64,000 nucleotides of DNA from Chelativorans sp. (GTDB taxonomy: Bacteria > Pseudomonadota > Alphaproteobacteria > Rhizobiales > Rhizobiaceae): assembly GCF_031180965.1 (NCBI RefSeq), contig NZ_JAPSLH010000002.1:1-64000 (forward strand), given 5' to 3'. Positions 35,051-43,257 of the stretch are shown piece by piece (position 1 is the stretch's first letter; each line of letters opens with the position of its first letter). A program made the translations under genes and the position numbers. The notes under the pieces were generated by a model. The model searched no databases. It was not told the DNA's origin and saw nothing but the letters and a program-made list of their open reading frames with translations.

Positions 35051-35179
35051 TGCTTGAACCCCTTCGGCCGCCAGGACGATTCGAAGCACCGATTATATCG
35101 CGGGTGTGGCATGTGGGGCGGCATCGAATCAGGCAACGAAAATGGCCTCCCGCTAGCTGCCCGGGTGCGGCCGGGTGGT

Positions 35180-35458
35180 TCATTTATTTTGCCAACCCAA
35201 GCGTTCTGCGAGTTTCTGCGACAGCGCGACTGCGGCGTTGATGTCGCGGCCGATCTTCATGGCGCGATCGGTCGCCAGTGAAGGCATTGAGGACACCTCC
35301 GGCTGGTGCATCTTGTTCAGCCACGCGATGCGCGCGCGGAGCTGCACGTAGTCGGCCAGATCGTCCGCGGTGCTGAACCGCTGGCGGCCCTCCTTTCGAT
35401 CCGGCAGCAGCAAAGGCAAAGGTGCCCCAAGAGACAATCGCCGAGGTTGTGCAGGCAT
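35180..35458 (-). CDS. Possible small hypothetical protein
   Basis: From ATG 35458 the protein has 92 residues, helical in its second half (STADDLADYVQLRARIAWLN, then INAAVALSQKLAERLGW). I preferred this start because the longer ORF begins inside the stem-loop terminator at 35509. No ribosome site or family is evident. Confidence 0.35.
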   Translation of the reverse strand: MPAQPRRLSLGAPLPLLLPDRKEGRQRFSTADDLADYVQLRARIAWLNKMHQPEVSSMPSLATDRAMKIGRDINAAVALSQKLAERLGWQNK

Positions 35459-35508
35459 TGAACTTTTTTGATCCTGCGCCACCGACACAGCAACTGAACG
35501 CAAAAAAC

Positions 35509-35532
35509 CCCCGCCGGCCGAAGCCAGCGGGG
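35509..35532 (-). terminator. Terminator stem-loop, repeat family member
   Basis: CCCCGCCGGCCGAAGCCAGCGGGG is identical to the copy at 21959-21982. On the minus strand it is followed by a G and TTTTTT, a textbook Rho-independent terminator. No intact minus-strand gene ends just to its right, so it appears to have outlived its gene. Confidence 0.7.
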
Positions 35533-35651
35533 CGGAGGTACGACTGAAATCACGTTGGAACCAGGTTGGCTCGGATTAGTTCTCGCCCTTCAGCAGAAAC
35601 TGGAGGGGCGCATCTTGAAATCGCTAGAAGAGCTAGATTCCAGATCATCGA

Positions 35652-35801
35652 GTGTTCCGTCGTCTCGGTCCGTGGCGGAAACCATCTGCGAGCACGCAAT
35701 CGAAACCATACGAGCTCGTCCTGGATCCCACAGACAATTGGCTCGTGTGGGATAACCTTCATGATGCTCCGGCTGACGGACAGATCGTCACGAACGATTG
35801 A
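35652..35801 (+). pseudogene. Remnant of a small conserved hypothetical gene
   Basis: One plus frame reads KPYELVLDPTDNWLVWDNLH and then DAPADGQIVTND before a stop at 35801. This resembles short conserved hypothetical proteins I associate with Rhizobiales, but there is no good start codon or ribosome site and the N-terminal part is not protein-like. It is best taken as a fragment. Confidence 0.35.
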
Positions 35802-35825
35802 GCCGGACTCTGCGCAAACGAAAAA

Positions 35826-35850
35826 CCCCGCCAGCCTTTCGGCCTGCGGG
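35826..35850 (-). terminator. Terminator stem-loop behind the autotransporter remnant
   Basis: CCCCGCCAGCC-TTTC-GGCCTGCGGG forms a stem with one mismatch and is followed on the minus strand by GGTTTTT. It lies 34 nt past the autotransporter stop. Its flank is shared with the copy at 21959. Confidence 0.7.
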
Positions 35851-35883
35851 ACATGGGAGCGGTAACACTAGGGGTGGCGCGCC

Positions 35884-37400
35884 CTACCATTGCATGCGAA
35901 AGCCCACCGTCCCGGTGATCGAATGGCTGTCGCCGAAATTCTCCAGGCTCATCTTCGCCAGCGCCTCGCCATAGAGGGAGTACTTGTCGTCAGCAAAGTT
36001 GAGCGAGCCGCCGACGCCAAGGCCGCCCCAGAGCGCATCGTCCTCGCTTTCGATGTCCACTCCCGCGACATCCACATTCGAGCCGCCGTCGAAGTCGTAG
36101 TAGAGATTGGCGATGCCGTAGACATGCGAGCGGTTGATGCTGCCCGAGGAGCCCTGCCACTCGGCCTGGCGGTCGAGCGTGATGCCGAGGCGCCCGACGA
36201 GGTTCTCGGCGCTGCCGAGCGACACCGGCGCCCCGAAGGCGTCGGTGAAGTCGTCGAACTCCACGGCCGAGTAGGTGAGCTGCGCCTGCGGGGTGGTTGC
36301 CCAGGCCGGCGTCAGCGCAATCCGCTTGCCTGTTCGAGACTGAGCGCATAGCCCACGCCCTCATTGCCGTCCTCCAGCACCAGCCCGGCCGTGCTGGATT
36401 CGAGATCGCTGTCGAACCAGGTCACCTGCGCCTGGCCGTCCACATAGAAGCCGTTGTCGGCATACCAGGTGAGCGTGCCGCCTGCGCCGTAGCCAGAGCC
36501 GTCGATGGAGCCGTCGCCATGGATGGAGGCGACGTCGGCCGAGAAGGTGCCGTAATGCAGGCTCACCCCGCCGATATGCCATATTGGCCTCCGATAATCT
36601 GTCCGGAAGCTTCGTTAGCGATGCCACCGCCAAGGTCAGCATCAAGCAAATAGATGCCGACAGCCGAGGTGCCCCTAATAAGTCCACCATTAGTGATGGT
36701 GAGCGGAGATCCGGCCGCGCCCGATACATATAGGCCCTGCTCGTCGCCGATAATCTGTCCGGAAGCTTCGTTAGAGATGCCACCGCTTACGTTAGTATTA
36801 ACCAAAACGATGCTTATCGCCGTCGTGCCTATCACGTCCCCGCTGTTGATTATCCTTCCCGACATCGTTGAATCAATAAGAGCAATGCCGCTGCCTCCTC
36901 CCTGGAAGGTGCCACTATTCACGATGTCACCGGAGAAGACAGCCCCGCTCTCGAGGACCATCCCGTAAGTCGCCCCGGCTACGGTGCCAGAGTTGGTGAG
37001 TCCCCCAGCCAAGGCCCCGTTGACGAGGCGGATGCCATAGATGTCACCTGCGATAGAGTTGTTATTTTCAATCAAGCCATCGATGGTGGAGGCACTGACC
37101 CGAATGCCCTCGGCTCCGCTGATTTGGCCGTCGTTCTGGACATTGCCGGTCACAGTGCTGTTCTGGTCTACGGCCAAGCCAGCATTGGCGGGCTGGTTGA
37201 GCACACCAGATGCGGTATTGGTGACGTCACCGGTGATCGTGCTGTTCTGAATGTGCACGCAATCAACGCTAGTGGAATTGGTTACCGATCCTTCATCCGA
37301 CGTGATCATCTGGCCGGTAACGCACTGCGCTAACGCGTCAGTTGGAAGCACAAAGAATGCAGCGGCCAGCGCAAGAGGCGCGCAGGAAGTGCTTGGACAT
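35884..37400 (-). pseudogene. Autotransporter with passenger repeats, decayed
   Basis: A cleavable signal-like helix (LALAAAFFVLPTDALA) leads into a passenger of low-complexity beta-helix repeats, including two copies of NEASGQIIG and many N-S-G-T turns. The passenger frame ends at 36563. The barrel continues in a second frame (LHYGTFSADVASIHGDGSID, then WYADNGFYVDGQAQVTW) to 36312 and in a third frame (FGAPVSLGSAENLVGRLGIT, ending GFRMQW) to the stop at 35884. Two frameshifts and probably an internal deletion are needed. Intact homologues are surface-exposed type V secreted proteins. The original start is not clear because the frame upstream of the signal helix lacks a good initiator. Confidence 0.75.
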
Positions 37401-37430
37401 AAAAAAAGCGCCCGGCGGCGCGTTTTAACG

Positions 37431-37886
37431 GGCTTCTGATCGTGAAAAAAAGTTCGGCAACAACGCCGCCCACCTGTCTGTCCATGGATGACCCCCTTGG
37501 ATTTGAAGATGAGCGTAGAGCCTGAAGTTTATTCAAGGTTCAACGAATTTTACGCTCAAAAGAAAAAGGACGGCGCAGGCATGCAAAAGTGCAACACAAC
37601 GCTCTATTGTAAAACAGCTAGACGGAAGGCGCAGTGAGTACCTACTTCATGGCCAAGATGGACAGGTTGCCTGGGGCAAGCCGGACTACATGCGTGTGGA
37701 CAAAACGCCCGCAGGCATGGCCAGCGGGGCAATCACGTCCCAGAAGGTGCGGTTGCGCCGTCGGCAGGCCGCAGCGGTCCAACTGCTGAGCGCGCAGCAA
37801 CCGGTATCGCTCCCACGCGATCCGGGTTACGATGGGTAGCTAAGAACGGGCGCGCCTCGTCCGACCACCTACGTCAGGAGGGCAGT
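37431..37886 (+). repeat. Gene-free stretch with copy B of the coding-like repeat
   Basis: No gene has a good start here, but one plus frame from about 37600 to 37840 reads protein-like (SEYLLHGQDGQVAWGKPDYM, then RVDKTPAGMASGAITSQKVR). Positions 37720-37776 match 17557-17610 and encode the same TSQKVRLRRRQ. It is probably the longer remnant of the same decayed family. Confidence 0.45.
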
Positions 37887-38471
37887 GTGAAATCGCCACC
37901 AGTGAGAGTTATGGCCGCGGCCGAGCAAGATCTGGCGGGCGGAACAGTCATGCTGGCGTTTGCAGCGGACCCTATGGCGCGATGGACCTGGCCGCAGGCA
38001 CACCAGTACCTTGCGGCCATGCCGCGACTTATTCGGGCGTTCGGGAGCAACGCATTCTCTAACGGAAGCGCCTTTTGCACCGACGGCTATGCCGGGACGG
38101 CGCTGTGGCTAACGCCTGGAGTACATGCGGACGAGGAAGGGCTTGGTGCGGTGCTCGAGAGCACGGTTGCGCGCGCTCTTGCCCCCGAGACCGCGGCCAT
38201 CTTCGAACAGATGGCCACGCATCACCCCGCCGAACCACATTGGTACCTGCCCTTGATCGGAGTGGACCCGGCGCATCAAGGCGAAGGTCACGGCGACGCC
38301 TTGATGGCGTACGCACTCGCCCGGTGCGATCACGATCACGCGCCCGCCTATTTGGAATCCTCGAACCCGCGCAACATTCCGTTCTACCGACGCTACGGCT
38401 TCGAACCGCTCGGCGCGATCCAGGTTGGTTCGTCGCCGACACTCGTCCCGATGCTGCGGCGGCCGCGTTGA
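37887..38471 (+). CDS. GNAT-family N-acetyltransferase
   Basis: The protein has 194 residues. Motif A with the acetyl-CoA pyrophosphate loop reads LIGVDPAHQGEGHGDAL, followed by YLESSNPRNIPFYRRYGFEP, the usual GNAT C-terminal motif. It groups by eye with the large set of uncharacterised GNATs that have an N-terminal Trp-rich loop (ARWTWPQAHQYL). The gene stands alone and the substrate is unknown. The stretch 38472-38686 shows no gene. Confidence 0.85.
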   Translation: MKSPPVRVMAAAEQDLAGGTVMLAFAADPMARWTWPQAHQYLAAMPRLIRAFGSNAFSNGSAFCTDGYAGTALWLTPGVHADEEGLGAVLESTVARALAPETAAIFEQMATHHPAEPHWYLPLIGVDPAHQGEGHGDALMAYALARCDHDHAPAYLESSNPRNIPFYRRYGFEPLGAIQVGSSPTLVPMLRRPR

Positions 38472-38686
38472 GCTTCAGTTCGAAGATAGCTTCTGGCATA
38501 CGGGTGCCAAGCGCTCGGCACAGCCGCGAAACGCGGCTAGAATGGACCGGTGAAAACCTTGCCGGCGTGCGCCTGGCGCGTTGCCGCCGAAGCTCGTTGG
38601 CCCGGTCAGAGGCAGCTTTCGCGGCGTAGCTGCCCGAAACCTGCCATTCCGTTCCCATCTCTTTGCAGCCGCACTAACGCAAAAAA

Positions 38687-38711
38687 GCTTCGCCGGCCGT
38701 AGCCAGCGGGG
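38687..38711 (-). terminator. Terminator stem-loop after the lysis cassette
   Basis: The stem-loop family member GCTTCGCCGGCCGTAGCCAG with CGGGG is followed on the minus strand by CTTTTTTG. The stem is imperfect compared with other copies. It lies 70 nt past the last minus-strand gene of the lysis cassette. Confidence 0.55.
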
Positions 38712-38780
38712 CGGTGGATATGAGCGCAGGGAACGCTCTGCCTGGTCAACGGCTGAGACCGAAGCGCGTTCCCATCAGGG

Positions 38781-39231
38781 CTAAAACTCAGTCGTCGTGC
38801 TCCAGAACGGATGGCAGCTGTGGATCAGCCGAGCAAAGCTGTTGCCCGGTATTTCCTCCACCGGCATCTGCACAACCCAGGGGCCGACTTGCTGGGTGCC
38901 GACAGGCCTACTGGGGCTCGACCTGTCACCCTCCTGTCGTAAGAGGATCACAGGCACACGCTCGAAACCGAAATCGGGATTTCCCCGGAACCAAGCGATC
39001 CCGATATATTCGCAAAACGCGGAGCTTCGTGAACTCCGCCAGGATCACGGCGTAACCGTCATCGTTGCTCGTCAGGCTGAGGATTCGCAGCTTGGAAACG
39101 ACCGGATGGTAGCGCGTCTCCATCTTTGGCCCGACTGTGTAGACGGTGAAGACGGTGGCCATGAAAATGACGGAGGCGCAGAATGCCTTGAAAAGGAACA
39201 GCGCCCAACTCACCGCGGTCTCACGGCACAT
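38781..39231 (-). pseudogene. Membrane-anchored hypothetical protein of lysis cassette, frameshifted
   Basis: The first 75 residues contain one membrane helix (ALFLFKAFCASVIFMATVFT) and VVSKLRILSLTSNDDGYAVI. The frame is lost near 39030. The other frame continues FCEYIGIAWFRGNPDFGFER, then QQVGPWVVQMPVEEIPGNSF, to a stop at 38781. Joined, about 150 residues result. The family is unknown to me, but its place as last gene of the lysis group suggests a phage-derived envelope protein. Confidence 0.6.
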
Positions 39232-39490
39232 GGAAGCCTCCTCTGAAGAGGAAGTTCGATATCAGCGCGACGGCGGAAGCGCTGAAGGTGGCGAGTACCC
39301 ACCACCCCAAGCGTTGGATACCTGCAATGCTGGCCTCGATGCGCTGCAGCCGATCGTTGAGGTGCTTCCGCTGCTCATCCCGCGCCGCCCGCTCGACCTG
39401 TATCAGCGTCAGTTCTTCATTTGTCTCGCCCAGACGGTCGGTGAACACGGATAGGCTCCGGGCATGGTCGGTCAGATTGCGCTCAACCAT
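39221..39490 (-). CDS. Coiled-coil protein with C-terminal membrane helix, phage type
   Basis: The protein has 89 residues from the ATG at 39490: an N-terminal helical region with coiled-coil character (RLGETNEELTLIQVERAARD, then LNDRLQRIEASIAGI) and a C-terminal helix (WWVLATFSASAVALISNFLF). The plan resembles XhlA-like holin-associated proteins. An earlier start MPATDD at about 39530 becomes in frame if one C is added near 39516, so the N-terminus may be truncated. It overlaps the next gene by about 11 nt. Confidence 0.6.
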   Translation of the reverse strand: MVERNLTDHARSLSVFTDRLGETNEELTLIQVERAARDEQRKHLNDRLQRIEASIAGIQRLGWWVLATFSASAVALISNFLFRGGFHVP

Positions 39491-39593
39491 GTCGAGCCGG
39501 CGCAGGTGGATGAAATGTCGTCAGTCGCCGGCATCGGGTTTCCCTCTCGTCGCTACTATTCGCCAAATGCCCAAACCGAAGCGCGCCGGCTGA

Positions 39594-39806
39594 TCATTCC
39601 CAGCACCCCCGCCCCGTTCCGAACGAATTGTGTCCCGCCACTTGTTCAGCAAACGGGCGGTCATTGCGGATGATGAAGTCTCTCGTCTGCGGGGCCGGCG
39701 TCAGCTCGCGCCAGCCGTCGCACTCACTGGCAGGTGCCGTCGTCTGACATCCTGCCGCCGAGAGCAGCGCAAAGAGCAGCATCGTCCATGTTGCGAACTG
39801 TCTCAT
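39594..39806 (-). CDS. Rz1-like outer-membrane spanin lipoprotein
   Basis: From ATG 39806 the protein has 70 residues with a lipobox LSAAGC at about residues 14-19, so it is a lipoprotein. It overlaps the inner-membrane protein gene in another frame, as Rz1 overlaps Rz in phages. The mature part (ECDGWRELTP, then FIIRNDRPFAEQVAGHN) has no proline-rich linker of lambda Rz1 but matches the C-terminal pattern of small prophage lysis lipoproteins in Rhizobiales. Together with the Rz-like protein it would fuse the membranes at lysis. Confidence 0.65.
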   Translation of the reverse strand: MRQFATWTMLLFALLSAAGCQTTAPASECDGWRELTPAPQTRDFIIRNDRPFAEQVAGHNSFGTGRGCWE

Positions 39807-39966
39807 CGGAGGCATTCCTTTCGCGGAGGAGATCAACGGAGCGCTCAAGCGCAGCGCTTCGCTCGGAATTCGCGCCTGCTCGATATGCCGCTGTGTGAGA
39901 CCAGGCTAGTGCCGCAAGGACGGCAACAGCCGCACCTAGCTTCAGCCATATGCCGAGGCCGAACAT
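39724..39966 (-). CDS. Rz-like inner-membrane spanin candidate
   Basis: The protein has 80 residues: one N-terminal membrane helix (WLKLGAAVAVLAALAWSH) and a helical periplasmic part (NSERSAALERSVDLLRERNA). Its start ATG overlaps the endolysin stop (TGATG). Its second half overlaps the Rz1-like lipoprotein in a different frame. The arrangement identifies it as probable i-spanin; sequence similarity alone is weak. Confidence 0.6.
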   Translation of the reverse strand: MFGLGIWLKLGAAVAVLAALAWSHTAAYRAGANSERSAALERSVDLLRERNASDETVRNMDDAALCAALGGRMSDDGTCQ

Positions 39967-41054
39967 CACGCACCTGCCGGGGCGGCGTCGCCCTCGTCTG
40001 TCTGCCGGCTCTTCCACCAGCCGTATGCTGCCCAGGAGAGGCCGCCGAGCACCAGGAGCACGGCCACAATGGTGAGAGTGCCCGAGAGCCATTCGAGGCC
40101 AGGAATGTCGGCGAGGCGGTCCGCCGCGCTGTCGATCTGCTGGCGCGCTGTCTCGATACCCGCGCCGGTGACGACAGCCGCGCCGCCCTGTTTGGCCTCC
40201 TCGGTTTCAAACGGCCCCACGGCGCCCGGCTCCTCCTCCGGGGCGACCTTGAAGGCCGCGAGCGCGCGCATCGTCTCCGGCCCGGCCACTCCGTCCACCG
40301 CGAGCTTGTTCTCCCGCTGAAAGTCGGTCACGGCCGCCTTCGTGCTCGGCCCGTAATCCCCATCGACCTTCACCGCATAGCCGGCACGCACAAGGAGTGC
40401 CTGCAGCTCGCGCACCCGCGCGCCTTTGGATCCCATACGCAGCATGCTCGCTGCTGCGGAAACCGGCTTCTTGCCGGAAAGCCGGGCATAGGCCGCCGCC
40501 ATCTTGGTGTGATAGCCGTTCCGGGCATAGCCGGGGCCGTTGTAGCCGCGGGCGAAGGCGGTGAAGTCCTTCCGCCGCAGTTCATCGGCAAGGCCGAACT
40601 CCTCGATGTAGCGGGCCATCACAGCGATCTGGCCCGCCACGTCCTTGCGCACGGCCGCGACCATGGCCTGCACGCTCGCATAGCCGAGCGCTTCCCAGTG
40701 GGCGCCCATGACCTGCCCGATGCCCCAGGACGTGCTTTCCAGCGCCGCCTGCTCATCGATCGCCATGGCGGCCTTGAGCATGCGCCAGCGCGCAGCCTGG
40801 CTGGACGGGTTCTTGACGCCGCCGGCGGCGGGATGCGCCAAGCCTTCCTTTCGTGCCCGCTCCCGCTTCTTTCCCTCAAGCAGCCGGTCGAAATAGTGCC
40901 CCTCGAAGCGGATGAGCGGCTCCTGCCGTCCGTTCAGGAGGGCATAGACCTTGCCTGCGCTCTCCACCTCCACCACGGCCAGGAGCACGTTCGTCTCCAC
41001 CTTCAGGCGCGCAGCAGTAAGGCCGACCGCGCGCACGGTCGCTTTATCGAGCAT
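39966..41054 (-). CDS. Phage-type endolysin: N-acetylmuramidase with peptidoglycan-binding domain
   Basis: The protein has 362 residues from ATG 41054, with AAAGGA upstream. Residues about 10-190 are an N-acetylmuramidase (DUF3380) domain with catalytic-type Glu in NVLLAVVEVESAG and SWGIGQVMGAHWEALGYAS. Residues about 210-275 form a PG_binding_1 domain (MGSKGARVRELQALLVRAGY, then DGDYGPSTKAAVTDFQ). A hydrophobic helix near residue 330 (TLTIVAVLLVLGGLSWAAYG) anchors it in the membrane. It cleaves the glycan strand. No holin is recognised, so the C-terminal helix may make the export self-contained, as in some Rhizobiales endolysins. Confidence 0.85.
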   Translation of the reverse strand: MLDKATVRAVGLTAARLKVETNVLLAVVEVESAGKVYALLNGRQEPLIRFEGHYFDRLLEGKKRERARKEGLAHPAAGGVKNPSSQAARWRMLKAAMAIDEQAALESTSWGIGQVMGAHWEALGYASVQAMVAAVRKDVAGQIAVMARYIEEFGLADELRRKDFTAFARGYNGPGYARNGYHTKMAAAYARLSGKKPVSAAASMLRMGSKGARVRELQALLVRAGYAVKVDGDYGPSTKAAVTDFQRENKLAVDGVAGPETMRALAAFKVAPEEEPGAVGPFETEEAKQGGAAVVTGAGIETARQQIDSAADRLADIPGLEWLSGTLTIVAVLLVLGGLSWAAYGWWKSRQTDEGDAAPAGA

Positions 41055-41191
41055 GAGATGGTCCTTTCGGGAGTTCAGTCGTAGCGAAGGGCCGCCGTCA
41101 CATTGGCGTCGGGCGAACCGGTGTGATTTTCTTCGCATTGGGGCATCGGTCTGCCGCCCCGGCAGACTGACAATTCGCGGGGGCGAAACAG

Positions 41192-41311
41192 ATGAAATGG
41201 TGGTTCGATCAGGACGAGCGGACGAGATTCTACACTGCCGCGGTTGGGCTTGTTGCCTTCTGTATAGCTGGTGTCACTTTGATCCTGCAGATTGCACCGC
41301 ATCTGCGCTAG
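41192..41311 (+). CDS. Small single-pass membrane peptide
   Basis: A 39-residue ORF begins MKWWFDQDERTRFYTAAVG and has one helix (LVAFCIAGVTLILQIA). The purine-rich GCGGGGGCGAAACAG upstream is a weak ribosome site. It reads toward the surface-polysaccharide cluster but is 130 nt from it. Confidence 0.4.
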   Translation: MKWWFDQDERTRFYTAAVGLVAFCIAGVTLILQIAPHLR

Positions 41312-41440
41312 GCCGGCGCCACGACACGATCTGAAACAGCCACTACCTGCCGAGGAATGCGCGAATGCCGGTTTCCTGTTCTTGACAGTTGCGTGACAGT
41401 TTGATGACTACTCGCATGACGTGAATAGTTGGAGGACTGA

Positions 41441-41644
41441 ATGACCAGGATAGTGGCAATTGTTGTATTGATCTCATCCGCATCTGTGACCCACGCGCAT
41501 GCCTATTTAGACCCTGGTACTGGGAGTATGATCCTTCAAGGGATCATTGGCGCGATTGCTGTGGCCGGTGCGACGGTGACTCTCTACTGGCACAGAGCTA
41601 AGGCGTTCGTCCGCTCGGTACTGCACAAGAGCAGGCCTGAATAG
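41441..41644 (+). CDS. Small membrane protein with DPGTGS motif, polysaccharide cluster
   Basis: The protein has 67 residues, with a good GGAGG before the ATG. A signal peptide-like helix (IVAIVVLISSASVTHAHA) is followed by YLDPGTGSMILQG and a second helix (GAIAVAGATVTLYW). Short DPGTGS proteins recur beside sulfatase and methyltransferase genes in surface polysaccharide clusters. Function unknown. It is 3 nt from the next gene. Confidence 0.7.
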   Translation: MTRIVAIVVLISSASVTHAHAYLDPGTGSMILQGIIGAIAVAGATVTLYWHRAKAFVRSVLHKSRPE

Positions 41645-41647
41645 CCA

Positions 41648-43027
41648 GTGGAAAGCAATGTCCTGCTTCGTCTGCCGGGCTCCTTCCGTGACCCGGCAGG
41701 GTCAATCTACATTTCCGGGGACCGCGTTTTCCGTACGGTCTCTCAAACAGCTGCCCCGCAGTATGAGACCGCGCGTGAAGTTCTTCGCAGCCTTGTCGCG
41801 CAGGGCCGGCTTGCAGACTTCGAAGAACGGCCTGTCGACGGCTTTGAAGATGCTGCGTATCTCCTGGAGCATCCCAAAATATCACCGTGGACGCTTCCGT
41901 ATGAGTGGTCCTTCTCACTTTTAAAGGAAGCAGCGCTGTTCCACCTGGATCTGCATCTCTACCTTTTGGAAAGAGGGTTCACACTTTCAGACGCCTCGGC
42001 TTACAATGTCCAATTTATCGGTCCGCGGCCCGTCTTCATTGACCACCTTTCGATCCGGCCGTACGTCGAGGGTGAGTTTTGGGCCGGTCACCGGCAGTTT
42101 TGCGAGCAGTTCCTGAACCCTCTACTCCTACGCGCGTATTTCGATATAGCGGCGAATGGTTGGTACCGGGGCGAGTTGGAAGGCATTCCTACGGCGGCCA
42201 TAGCCAAACTTCTTCCACTTCGCTCTCGCCTAAGTTGGAGGGCGATGACGCACGTCATTCTACCGGCATACTTTCAGCAAGGGGCCACAAGCGACAGAGA
42301 AGTCAATGCCGCCCTAAAGAATAGAAAACTTCCTCTGGAAGGCTTTCGCGGGTTGCTCCGGCAATTGTTCCGGTGGATTGAAGCACTTCGACCGGCAAAT
42401 ATCAGCGCCACCACGTGGGCGAATTATGCCTCCACCACCACATACGATCCCGCTGAAGCTGCTCAGAAGGGCACATTCGTCGGTGAATTTATAGCGGAAA
42501 CAAGACCAAGAACGGTTATCGACCTCGGCTGTAATACAGGCGACTACAGTTCCATAGCCTTGGAACGCGGAGCAGATACTGTCATAGGTTTTGACTTCGA
42601 TCAGCAGTCGCTGGATCAAGCGTTCCAACGCGCAAAGGCCGGAAACCTAAACTTTCTTCCTCTATTCCTCGACGCGAGGAACCCTTCTCCCTCGCAGGGG
42701 TGGATGCAAAGTGAGCGGCTGGGGTTTTCGGAACGATATTCTAGCGACGCTGTACTCGCGCTCGCCTTCGAGCACCACTTGGCCATCGCACACAATGTGC
42801 CACTTGATCAGGTTGTTGAGTGGATCGTCAGCTTGGCACCCACGGGTGTAATAGAGTTCGTTCCAAAATCCGACCCAACCATCACGAAGATGCTGGCTTT
42901 CAGAGAGGATATCTTCCCCAACTATAATGAAGCTCATTTCCGGGCCACCCTCGAAAAGCGCTCTCATACTGTTCGTCAAAAGCGGATATCACGTTCTGGT
43001 CGCACCCTCTTCTGGTACTCGCGATAG
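41648..43027 (+). CDS. Two-part class I SAM-dependent methyltransferase
   Basis: The protein has 459 residues from a GTG start. The C-terminal half has a classical SAM fold (TVIDLGCNTGDYSSIALERG, then DTVIGFDFDQQSLDQAF). The N-terminal half has a striking segment LSDASAYNVQFIGPRPVFID: D115-x4-N120 followed by D132 resembles the catalytic loop and metal-binding Asp of kinase-fold enzymes. NoeA and similar polysaccharide or Nod-factor methyltransferases share this architecture. It is placed upstream of sulfatase-like and ligase genes. The natural substrate is not deducible. Confidence 0.85.
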   Translation: MESNVLLRLPGSFRDPAGSIYISGDRVFRTVSQTAAPQYETAREVLRSLVAQGRLADFEERPVDGFEDAAYLLEHPKISPWTLPYEWSFSLLKEAALFHLDLHLYLLERGFTLSDASAYNVQFIGPRPVFIDHLSIRPYVEGEFWAGHRQFCEQFLNPLLLRAYFDIAANGWYRGELEGIPTAAIAKLLPLRSRLSWRAMTHVILPAYFQQGATSDREVNAALKNRKLPLEGFRGLLRQLFRWIEALRPANISATTWANYASTTTYDPAEAAQKGTFVGEFIAETRPRTVIDLGCNTGDYSSIALERGADTVIGFDFDQQSLDQAFQRAKAGNLNFLPLFLDARNPSPSQGWMQSERLGFSERYSSDAVLALAFEHHLAIAHNVPLDQVVEWIVSLAPTGVIEFVPKSDPTITKMLAFREDIFPNYNEAHFRATLEKRSHTVRQKRISRSGRTLFWYSR

Positions 43028-43257
43028 AGGGAACGCTACTGTCCGGCAGTCTCGGTATCAGCAGGCCTCTGGTGAGGCGTGAGGGGCGAGCGAAGAGGTA
43101 AAGGGTAGGTGTACCACCAGCGCGGTGAAGTTCTACGTTGCTGCGGTCGGCTGATCGTATGGTGCATCCCGGGGGTGTTTCTCCTTGCAGGATTCCCACA
43201 GCTCCTTTGAAAGCATAGACCACAACTTGAGAGGCAACCGCTACTTCGGGAGGAGAA

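Noticed and set aside
39630-41084. A 484-codon plus-strand ORF opposite the lysis cassette
   Set aside because: It mirrors the endolysin and spanin genes; arginine- and histidine-rich without domains.
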